Shown piece after piece: positions 56,496 to 64,000 of a stretch of 64,000 bases of DNA. The notes under the pieces are model-generated. The model worked only from the letters and a program-made list of their open reading frames with translations. It had not been told where the DNA came from and searched no databases. The position numbers and the translations under genes are program-made. Each line of letters opens with the position of its first letter. Positions within the stretch are counted from its first letter, which is position 1. This DNA is from Argyresthia goedartella (lineage: Eukaryota; Arthropoda; Insecta; Lepidoptera; Argyresthiidae), in the NCBI GenBank assembly GCA_949825045.1, contig OX463822.1, forward strand, positions 34,164,703 to 34,228,702, in the 5' to 3' direction.

Positions 56496-58452
56496 TTCCT
56501 GCTTATTAATTATTATACTGGTATTATACTATACTATATATATAATTACTATACTGGTATTAGCTCACGCAAAATGGAAACGTTTCGGCAATCCCCGTGA
56601 TTACGACGAATTCTCTTTGCTTCGGAGTCGACAAAAGTTCTTTCACGATCAATGCTTTAAAAAGTATATCGCATCAATTCAACAGAACATAAAATCCGAC
56701 CCGAAACAACTATGGGCGTACGTCAGAGCACGTCGTGGCAGTTCGGCCTATCCGAAGAAATTCGAGTACAACAACAGCACTTACGAAAAGGGTGAAGACA
56801 TATGTGCCGGGTTTAACAATTTCTTCTCTTCAGTATTTATCAAACCTGCAGCCACTTACGTGGATAAAGAGTTAGATCCTCCTTATTGTGATGATGGTAG
56901 TATTGTGAGCACCATACAAAGTACACCCGAATCGGTGGTAAAATACTTGTCACTCTTAGATCCCAACGGTGGGGCCGGTAGTGATGGAATCCCCCCATAT
57001 TTTATTGTCAGGTCCGCCAAGTGTCTCTCCATTCCACTTAACATTCTATTTAACATTTCCATTAAAAAGGGTACATTCCCAACCAAGTGGAAAGAGGCTC
57101 TTGTGGTACCTATACATAAGAAAGGTTCTAAGCTACCTATTTCAAATTATCGCCCCATCTCAATTCTTAACATATTCGGTAAGGTGTTTGAGAGAATTGT
57201 TTATGACACTATCTATGGAACATTAGCAAAAGGAATTCCCCCGCAACAGCATGGCTTTTTGAAGGGCCGTTCTACCGTCTCGAATCTTGCAGAATTTGTA
57301 CATTATGTCCTCCGAGCAATGGATGGCAGGATGCAGGTTGACGTGGTCTACACGGACTTTGAAAAAGCTTTTGATCGTGTGGACCACGTCATCCTGCTCC
57401 GTAAGCTTTATAGGTTGGGTCTTCGTGGAGATATTTACAGGTGGGTCTCGTCCTATGTGTCTAATAGATGTCAAGCGGTTGTGCTTGGTGGTTTCAGGTC
57501 AGATTTTGTGAGCGTTTCTTCTGGTGTTCCACAAGGATCACATCTGGGTCCGTTATTTTATAATGCATACCTATACGATATATATACAGTATTTAAAAAT
57601 TGCCAATTTATAATGTATGCTGATGACAAAAAGATATTTGCTAAAATACGTAGCGTTAATGACTGCATTGGATTGCAGGACGATCTGGACCGGCTCTCTG
57701 AGTATTACTTCAACAATCGCATTAATGTCAACATCTCCAAGTGCCTTCAGATCTCCTTCACTCGCAGTCCAAACCCAATTGTCCATACATACTGCTTTAA
57801 GGATCAAGTAATAGCACGCGTTAACACTGTCCGCGACTTGGGCGTGACCCTCGACGCTAAACTTACTTTCGATCAACACATAGACGACATCGCCAACCGC
57901 GCCTACAGAAATCTGGGATTTATATTTCGTACGTGTGCTGCGTTCAATGATATTACATGCATAAGGGTCCTCTATTTTGCCTACGTGCGTAGTATTTTGG
58001 AATACGCCAGCGTTGTTTGGTGCCCACAATACATTACACACAAAGATCGATTGGAGGGTATCCAGAGAAAATTTGTCCGTTATTTGGACTACCGAACTAA
58101 ACGTAAAAACTGCGACTACCTTACCTCCTGTAAATATCATCATGTGATGGATCTTAATAATCGTAGAATGGCTCTCGATATGTCTGTCCTGCACGACATT
58201 CTCAGCGGTCGTATTGATAGTACCACCCTTGTCGAATTGGTTGGCTATCGCGCTGCCACCACACGCACGCGCCACTCGGTAAACTTAATGTTCCACACAC
58301 CCAACGTTAATACTAAATACGCCCAAAACTCCCCTTTACTTCGTATCCTAAACTTATACAATAAACGGTTCAGTTCTATTGACCCATTTGATTGTACAAG
58401 GAACACATTCAAGAGTCGAACTATGAAGTTACTCAGTCACTCAAGCACTTAA
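56440..58452 (+). CDS. LINE-J2 reverse transcriptase frame, 670 codons, no lesion
   Basis: The first 40 or so codons (56440-56560) read through the neighbouring LINE-B trailer; the element proper begins near 'AHAKWKRFGNPRDYDEF' (about 56562). RT blocks: 'GAGSDGIPPYFI', 'WKEALVVPIHKKGSKLP', 'YRPISILNIFGKVFERIV', 'DVVYTDFEKAFDRVDH' (motif A), 'SSGVPQGSHLGPLFYN' (motif B), 'IMYADDKKIF' (catalytic), 'VRDLGVTLDAKLTFDQH', and C-terminal 'VRSILEYASVVWCPQY'. All catalytic residues are kept. It belongs to the same clade as the 42682 protein but is clearly a different family. The endonuclease is missing by 5' truncation. Confidence 0.9.
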   Translation: MRLIWLNTDLAINIFVIIYSCLLIIILVLYYTIYIITILVLAHAKWKRFGNPRDYDEFSLLRSRQKFFHDQCFKKYIASIQQNIKSDPKQLWAYVRARRGSSAYPKKFEYNNSTYEKGEDICAGFNNFFSSVFIKPAATYVDKELDPPYCDDGSIVSTIQSTPESVVKYLSLLDPNGGAGSDGIPPYFIVRSAKCLSIPLNILFNISIKKGTFPTKWKEALVVPIHKKGSKLPISNYRPISILNIFGKVFERIVYDTIYGTLAKGIPPQQHGFLKGRSTVSNLAEFVHYVLRAMDGRMQVDVVYTDFEKAFDRVDHVILLRKLYRLGLRGDIYRWVSSYVSNRCQAVVLGGFRSDFVSVSSGVPQGSHLGPLFYNAYLYDIYTVFKNCQFIMYADDKKIFAKIRSVNDCIGLQDDLDRLSEYYFNNRINVNISKCLQISFTRSPNPIVHTYCFKDQVIARVNTVRDLGVTLDAKLTFDQHIDDIANRAYRNLGFIFRTCAAFNDITCIRVLYFAYVRSILEYASVVWCPQYITHKDRLEGIQRKFVRYLDYRTKRKNCDYLTSCKYHHVMDLNNRRMALDMSVLHDILSGRIDSTTLVELVGYRAATTRTRHSVNLMFHTPNVNTKYAQNSPLLRILNLYNKRFSSIDPFDCTRNTFKSRTMKLLSHSST

Positions 58453-58865
58453 TATTATAATCCCCATCCCTTTCCCTCCCCTCCTCCCCTTCCTCAACAT
58501 TCAAAATCACTAGGGCTACATATCTCACTATCTTTCTCCAATACACCATCACATACACTCCACATATCACACATCACACTCGTCCAACACTCTAATTCTA
58601 ATCTTACTTAATTATATTTTGTTTTGTTTCTCCTCAATAACCAAATTTATACATTGTTCGTGCTTTCACTATCATTATATAAATACATGTTTAAACCTTT
58701 AACCTTATAAATTGCAAACGTTTTAGTTCCTAAACTTATATATATTTGTATATCGGTGGACATCTGTTATTGGCCTGCTTCACTGTACTGTTTTGTATTG
58801 TTATATTTTTACTGTAATGTGCTGTTGATGTCCCAAATAAAATAAATAAATAAAATAAATAATAA
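56562..58865 (+). mobile_element. LINE-J2: 5'-truncated LINE nested in LINE-B
   Basis: RT coding region, then a 3' UTR (58453-58830) and a simple 'aaataaataaataaaataa' tail. LINE-B sequence stops near 56495 and resumes at 58866, so this is a younger insertion. Sequence between 56495 and 56562 is AT-rich and includes a doubled 'atactggtatta', perhaps a 5' junction rearrangement. Confidence 0.85.
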
Positions 58866-59035
58866 ATAAATTATAATTAGTTAAGCACAAGCAATTTTTA
58901 AAAGAGATCTAAAAATCAATCTGTGGTTGTTTCTACGCAATTCTTCTCCCACAGTGGTCCAATGTAGAGAAGTGGCAAAAAATGTCGATTGCTAAGTATA
59001 TGTAAATATCTACAGTAATAAAGACATTTGGAATT
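58866..59035 (+). repeat. LINE-B 3' end, right part of split copy
   Basis: 'attagttaagcacaagcaat', 'aaaagagatctaaaaatcaa', 'cccacagtggtccaatgtag', 'tctacagtaataaagacatt'. Continues the 56240-56495 remnant. Confidence 0.78.
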
Positions 59036-59144
59036 TGGTTCTTTTGTTTGTTTTGCGTCATTAAGAAAGATTGTGGCTGAGGACTTCACTGGCCGGCGTG
59101 CTTCACAATGTCAGGTGGCGGATAAACCGTCGTCTTATGCACTA

Positions 59145-59445
59145 GTGTTGAATGGTCGTGGTCTAATGGGTTTCACGCTTGCTTCTCGCACAGGAGATGC
59201 AGGTTCGATTCCTGGCCATGTGCCAATGAGATGACTGATTTATCTTAAGTACACTATCGTACGTTCAGTGTTTCGGATGGCACGTTAAGCTGTAGGTCCC
59301 GGATACTATAGCTACGTGGTAAAACCCCTCCACCAACCCTCACTGAGCCAGCGTGGTGGAGTATGGCTTAATCTTACTCGTATCCGGGTAAGGGCCTGTG
59401 CCCCTCGGTGGGGACATTAATGGGCTACATAATGCATTATACATA
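59145..59445 (+). mobile_element. SINE-3, full copy
   Basis: Head 'gtggtctaatgggtttcacg' resembles a tRNA A-box region; B box 'ggttcgattcc' at about 59202. The body includes 'acgttaagctgtaggtcccg' and 'gagccagcgtggtggagtat', ending 'gtgcccctcggtggggacat'. Confidence 0.78.
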
Positions 59446-59559
59446 TTATGCACAAAATTATCGATTTATCTGTCAGATAGGGTTTATCTGGACATTTTGA
59501 AACAGCCAGAATATGAAAATTTCGTCGTAATTTATTTATTGCACACTAAACATAAACAT

Positions 59560-59805
59560 AAAACATAAACAGTTACATACAGGCACATACATTGCCTTTG
59601 CTCCCACAACCACTGGGGGCCTAAGCTACGAACCCACAAGGAGGGTTACCGTCTGAGCGGTTTTGGGAACCACAGACATAACACACATATAAACATCCAA
59701 GACCTGGGCTTTTTTTTTCTTTTTCCCCAACTGGGGATCGAACCCGGGACCTCTCGCATCCAGGTAGGCGGAGCCACAGCCGCAGCGCCACAGGTCGTCA
59801 TACAC
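59560..59805 (-). mobile_element. SINE-1, full copy
   Basis: Reverse orientation. Body partly rearranged (59600-59670), T-rich linker, head with 'gggatcgaacccgggacctc' and 'agccgcagcgccacaggtcg'. Confidence 0.8.
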
Positions 59806-60049
59806 TACGAAGAACAAACTTATATACATGTATACAACTTATAAGTTATTACAGTTGTGACTATACTTGGCCAGATATTCAGTAGAATAAAATAACAAAA
59901 TCAAAATTATCTCCACGTTTGTCACATCCTTCTTTAATAAATATTATATTGTTTCAGGTAAATACCAATAGGCGATCATTCATGCTTTGGTCAACTATTC
60001 CACAAACAGTCTGCATCGAAATGGGCACAAATACGGTAAGGCAAACATT

Positions 60050-60758
60050 GTGTGCAATCCTGTTATGTAGGCGAGAGCTAAACTGACAAACTAACCTAAC
60101 CTGACCGCGTGGAGTTCGTTATGTAGGCGAGAGCTAAACTGACAAACTAACCTGACCGCGTGGAGTTCGACAGCTCCATTGTGTGCAATCCTGTTATGTA
60201 GGCGAGAGCTAAACTGACAAACTAACCTGACCGCGTGGAGTTCGACAGCTCTATTGTGTGCAATCCTGTTATGTAGGCGAGAGCTAAACTGACAAACTAA
60301 CCTAACCTGACCGCGTGGAGTTCGTTATGTAGGCGAGAGCTAAACTGACAAACTAACCTGACCGCGTGGAGTTCGACAGCTCTATTGTGTGCAATCCTGT
60401 TATGTAGGCGAGAGCTAAACTGACAAACTAACCCGACCGCGTGGAGTTCGACAGCTCTATTGTGTGCAATCCTGTTATGTAGGCGAGAGCTAAACTGACA
60501 AACTAACATGACCGCGTGGAGTTCGACAGCTCTATTGTGTGCAATCCTGTTATGTAGGCGAGAGCTAAACTGACAAACTAACCCGACCGCGTGGAGTTCG
60601 ACAGCTCTATTGTGTGCAATCCTGTTATGTAGGCGAGAGCTAAACTGACAAACTAACCCGACCGCGTGGAGTTCGACAGCTCTATTGTGTGCAATCCTGT
60701 TATGTAGGCGAGAGCTAAACTGACAAACTAACCCGACCGCGTGGAGTTCGACAGCTCT
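60050..60758. repeat. Minisatellite, 75-bp unit with shortened variants
   Basis: The full unit begins 'gcaatcctgttatgtaggcg', contains 'agagctaaactgacaaacta' and 'gaccgcgtggagttcgacag', and repeats every 75 bp from about 60391 on. Earlier in the array, shortened units that lack the 'acagctctattgtgtgcaat' part alternate with full units (60050-60120 and 60250-60330). The minus-strand frame stays open because 75 is a multiple of three. Confidence 0.95.
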
Positions 60759-60839
60759 CATTTGCAATAAGTACTATTTTCATTCTTGCTATTTTAATTA
60801 GTTTAATTGTGACGCCTCTGGTCTCGTCGCTTGTTATTG

Positions 60840-61665
60840 TTGTGCCAATTCGACTAGTTCCCAATATGAGAAGGTTCATAATGACAAGTTTCCATTTTGA
60901 CAACATCGCATATTGAGCACTTCCCCTATCGTCTGTTTTTCGTCTGTGACTCTCGGGCGAACACACCAACTTTATTTAACCTTTCGAGCCCTGGACCTGG
61001 TTATGAGGCAACGCGATTTTGAACCTTATGGAATTTTAATAAAATTCAAACCTTATAACGGTACAGTGGCACCACAGTGGCGTCACCAGGGCTAACATTT
61101 TCTCTCTTTACTTAATATTTCTATGGGGTCTGCCCAAGAGTTACAAGGTTAAATATAAGTAAAAGATGACGATACGAGAAGTCGTTCGTCATATTGGGAA
61201 GTGGTGGAATGTTATATTAACTATTGTTATAACATCAATAATTATATTAATTGAATTGTACTGATATGACCTTATTGAATTGTAATTAACCGGTATTGTT
61301 TTTAAATAATAATGTATTTAATATTATTATTTGGTATTTTTTCAATGATTGAGATCTATGTATCTAGGGGGTAATATAGTACTATTTGACAAGCCTCTTA
61401 CTAGCATATCATTCGCAGCTCACACGCCTAACGCACGCTCTTACCATATAGCAGGAGCGTGTGATATGCGTGTGAACTGCGTGCGATAGGCGTGTGATAG
61501 GCTCATGATTATTAGCATTACCCCCTGTAATGGTATGCGAATTACTTGAACAATAAATAACTAAAAAGTCGACGACCACTTCTCATTTCTTCAAATAATG
61601 AAGTAGTCAGAATGGGAACTTGTCATTATGAACCTTGTCGTAATGGGAAGTCGTCATTGTGGACC
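60840..61665. mobile_element. Inverted-repeat element, about 50-bp diverged arms
   Basis: 60850-60902 and 61604-61656 are inverted copies: 'aggttcataatgacaagttt' against 'aacttgtcattatgaacctt', with 'cccaatatga' against 'tcgtaatggg' outside. The interior holds a 'cgcgattttgaaccttatgg' scrap and another inverted repeat (61414-61481). No ORF. Confidence 0.6.
61414..61481. repeat. Imperfect hairpin, 26-bp arms
   Basis: 61414-61439 ('cgcagctcacacgcctaacg') pairs imperfectly with 61456-61481 around a 16-base loop. Several 'gcgtgtgata' words follow in tandem to about 61500. Confidence 0.75.
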
Positions 61666-62120
61666 CGAAGGGTCAAAGAGGCCCCGTTGGTCGAATACAC
61701 ATCAGTAGTGGAGTCACGTTCACGAATCAGCAATTTATTGCCGATTACTTGTTCAATGTATTCATGACCCACTAACGGTGATTACAACATTGTGATTCGT
61801 GTTACAGTGATTACATTGATTAGTTGATTACAGCGGCTACTCCGACCCAGTTGTGCGATGTCGGAACTTCTGAGCGGCTGTTAGACTGTTTTCAAGTTGG
61901 TCAAATTGCGGTTATTAATAATAGCGATTGCAGTGCCGAAGTTAAGTAATTTGGATATTGAAGGACATCAATATAAGTCGGTCTTATCCATGGATAACCT
62001 GGCAGTTAGGATTATCGATTGAATTAAAATATATATTGAATTCATTGGCCGAGGAATGTAAGATAATTAGTGGATAACGAAGTCGGCGCACACCTCTACC
62101 AATGGTTGTAATGAAGAGGA
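61666..62120. other. No gene recognised
   Basis: Anonymous sequence. Confidence 0.45.
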
Positions 62121-62124
62121 CATA

Positions 62125-62320
62125 CATAAACTTAAGCATACAGGCACACACGTTGCTTTTAGCCCCACACTAGGATACTCGTGGGAACATAGAGCGCCGC
62201 CACAAACATGTTAATTTTGAAGACCGTGGTATTTTTTTCTCCCCAGAAGGGCTTCTGACCCGGGACTTTTTACGTGGGAAGCACATACTCGACCACAGAA
62301 CCACAGAGGTCGCCGAGCCG
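62125..62320 (-). mobile_element. SINE-1, diverged copy
   Basis: Reverse orientation: 'taagcatacaggcacacacg', 'agccccacactaggatactc', T-rich linker, worn head 'cttctgacccgggacttttt' and 'gaccacagaaccacagaggt'. Confidence 0.75.
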
Positions 62321-62735
62321 CTGATCGTGACTGTACTCAGGGTGATCAGACGTAATGCGATACAGTCGGCTTGTTCACGTTGGTTCGCTTATCGAGTTAG
62401 TTGTGTTTGCTTTGAAAGTTGCGCGGAGTTCGGTTAGTTGCTGATTGATCAGTTAATATATTTTGCGGGGAGAAAGTTGCGATTGTAAACGCCAATGGAT
62501 GGGCGAGATAGGAAAGTACACTCAGAAACAGAATAGATGGGCCAACGTACTAAAGCATAACTAAAGGTACGTATAAAACGTAACTAAACGTACGTGCAGC
62601 CCGGCGGAGGTAATTCAGTTACTTATTATAATTGATTCTTATTAAATACCTACGATCAAAATATGACGAATTATGTTTGATTTGTAATAAATAGGAACTT
62701 TATTTTTGTGAAATGCATACAAGCAAGGCCTGCCC
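62321..62735. other. No gene recognised
   Basis: Anonymous sequence. Confidence 0.45.
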
Positions 62736-62737
62736 CA

Positions 62738-62860
62738 GACGAGCCGAATGGCCGAGTCGGCAGTGACCCTGCCTACGAAGCCGAGGGTCCCGGGTTCGAG
62801 TCCCGGTGGGGGCAAATATTTGTTTGATGAGAACCGATGTTTGTACCCTAGACAAGAGCA
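62738..62860 (+). repeat. SINE-2 head, 3'-truncated
   Basis: 'gagccgaatggccgagtcgg', B box 'ggttcgagtcc', then 'gatgagaaccgatgtttgta' and an abrupt end after 'ccctag'. Loss of the 3' end is unlike ordinary SINE truncation and suggests a later deletion or a secondary insertion. Confidence 0.82.
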
Positions 62861-63695
62861 CCACGTTTCCCATCAGCCAAAAATAACCGAATCATAAACC
62901 CTTAATTTATACTTACCTGAGCTGTAAATTCCTTATTTTATGATCAAACTATATATCACATAGCTCGGGTAACTAGTAGTTAAAGTTCGAAATAAAGCAT
63001 ATTCTTTTACGGTTTATTGCCGTACATTTGCATATAAAAATAGCGTGTCCAATGTAATGGCCCTACTGAATGTGCTCACATTCATGGGTTTCGTTTTATT
63101 TGTTTGATATTTCACCTTCGAGCCTGCAGAAGCATGTTAATTTCTACTAAATTTGCAGCTGCTTGTTGAGTAAAGTGCAAAATTATGTTTATTGTGGAAA
63201 CGTTTAAATTCTACAAGGACGGTCCGTGGACGGACAGTGGATTTAACTTTAATACTGTATAATTTTAATTGAATGGTTTACGTTGTTACACACTTGTTTA
63301 GCTGGAAGCCTTTTTAAACATGTTTCTGGTTTACCACTTAATAACTACATTAATGTCGTTGCCTTGCAATTTTTAAGGTTATGTAGAATAGGATACTTTT
63401 AAAGTTAACTCGTAAATCAGATCATTCAAATCGGCGTAGCATTTCGTAGCGCGTAGCGTGTCATAGCGCGTAGCATATCATAGCGCGTAGTACTTCGTAA
63501 CGGCTACGGCGTAGGCTCGCACAGACAATAGAGGCTTTTGTTACGAACAGTGCCAAGCTTATTATGAGAAGCTTTTAATAAAGCTTATACAATGTGTTTG
63601 GCTCACTTCATGAATGGAAGTAGATGTCATTGTCTGGCCTTTGTTTCTATTTTAAGCTTCACACATGTTAACATTAACAATGAAAAAACTATTCA
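62861..63695. other. No gene recognised; tandem GTAGCGCGTAGC-like patch at 63430-63520
   Basis: The patch repeats 'tcatagcgcgtagc' imperfectly about four times and resembles the 'gctacg'-rich patch at 18236-18312. The rest is anonymous. Confidence 0.5.
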
Positions 63696-63699
63696 TAAT

Positions 63700-63829
63700 G
63701 CATAATTCTTTATTGCACAAAGATATATAAAAAGTTACATTTGTGGAAAACGTATGTACAAAGGCGAGCTTATCTCTCAATTAAATCTTTATAAAATATG
63801 GAGAATTAAATAACTATATACCAAACTAC

Positions 63830-63883
<54 letters not shown>

Positions 63884-64000
63884 CTTGGACACCATTTACA
63901 CACACAATAAGTATCAACATATACATAAACCTGTACATATGGTAATAATAATATACATACTATAACTACTATCATGAAAGAGAGAGGAAGTGCTCTTTTA
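63700..64000 (-). mobile_element. CR1-type LINE 3' end, continues beyond the window
   Basis: 'aattctttattgcacaaaga' and 'aaggcgagcttatctctcaa' match the CR1 3' UTR at 18860-18930 in reverse, and 'tcatgaaagagagaggaagt' near 63975 matches the end of its ORF at 19141. A (TAA)n run with a SINE-2 tail scrap (63830-63905) interrupts it. Confidence 0.8.
63830..63883. repeat. (TAA)n microsatellite
   Basis: About 18 TAA units, joined to 'taccttggacaccatttaca', the SINE-2 3' end. It is therefore probably an expanded SINE-2 tail. Confidence 0.95.

Noticed and set aside
57571..58275. 234-codon minus-strand frame
   Set aside because: Antisense shadow of the LINE-J2 reverse transcriptase.
60297..60767. 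156-codon minus-strand repeat protein
   Set aside because: Result of a 75-bp array without stop codons in one frame; no independent evidence of coding.

Overview
The window looks like eukaryotic, probably lepidopteran (moth or butterfly), nuclear DNA. It is AT-rich, has no bacterial-style gene packing, and is full of tRNA-headed SINEs, non-LTR retrotransposon (LINE) copies with short AT-rich tails, MITE-like inverted-repeat elements and minisatellites. The repeat 'GTTCCGTACC...GGTACGGAACCC' and the 'TTTATTGCACA' LINE tail are ones I associate with Lepidoptera; the taxon is an inference. I found no host protein-coding gene that I can defend. All convincing reading frames belong to mobile elements.

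Layout. 0.7-1.5 kb: fold-back element. 1.74-6.98 kb: a tyrosine-recombinase retrotransposon of the DIRS type, with inverted terminal repeats, an internal complementary region, a gag-like ORF1 with a phase-matched candidate intron, an RT/RNase H/methyltransferase-like ORF2 and a recombinase gene. It is damaged by one in-frame stop, brought in by an odd double palindrome, and by three frame changes. 7.3-18 kb: a 5'-truncated LINE, several MITEs and long anonymous stretches. 18.85-22.3 kb (minus): a nearly complete CR1-type LINE with dead catalytic motifs, split by a SINE. 23-45 kb: SINEs, LINE tails, two 45-bp minisatellites, MITE copies, and a LINE with an open RT frame (42.6-44.6 kb) facing an inverted copy of its own 3' end. 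46-49.2 kb: a 35-bp and a 73-bp minisatellite. 49.5-60 kb: SINEs, MITEs and a second LINE with a long open RT frame (56.6-58.9 kb) nested inside another LINE remnant. 60-64 kb: a 75-bp compound minisatellite, an inverted-repeat element, more SINEs and the 3' end of a second CR1 copy running off the window.

Nothing here works as an operon or pathway. The biology is that of nested mobile elements. Autonomous LINEs would supply reverse transcriptase for themselves and probably for the SINEs, whose heads carry RNA polymerase III box-like motifs. The DIRS element would make a circular DNA through its internal complementary region and insert it with its own recombinase. The most interesting points are the DIRS architecture, its intron and its paired palindromes, and six minisatellites within 43 kb, three of which show traces of a three-unit higher-order period.
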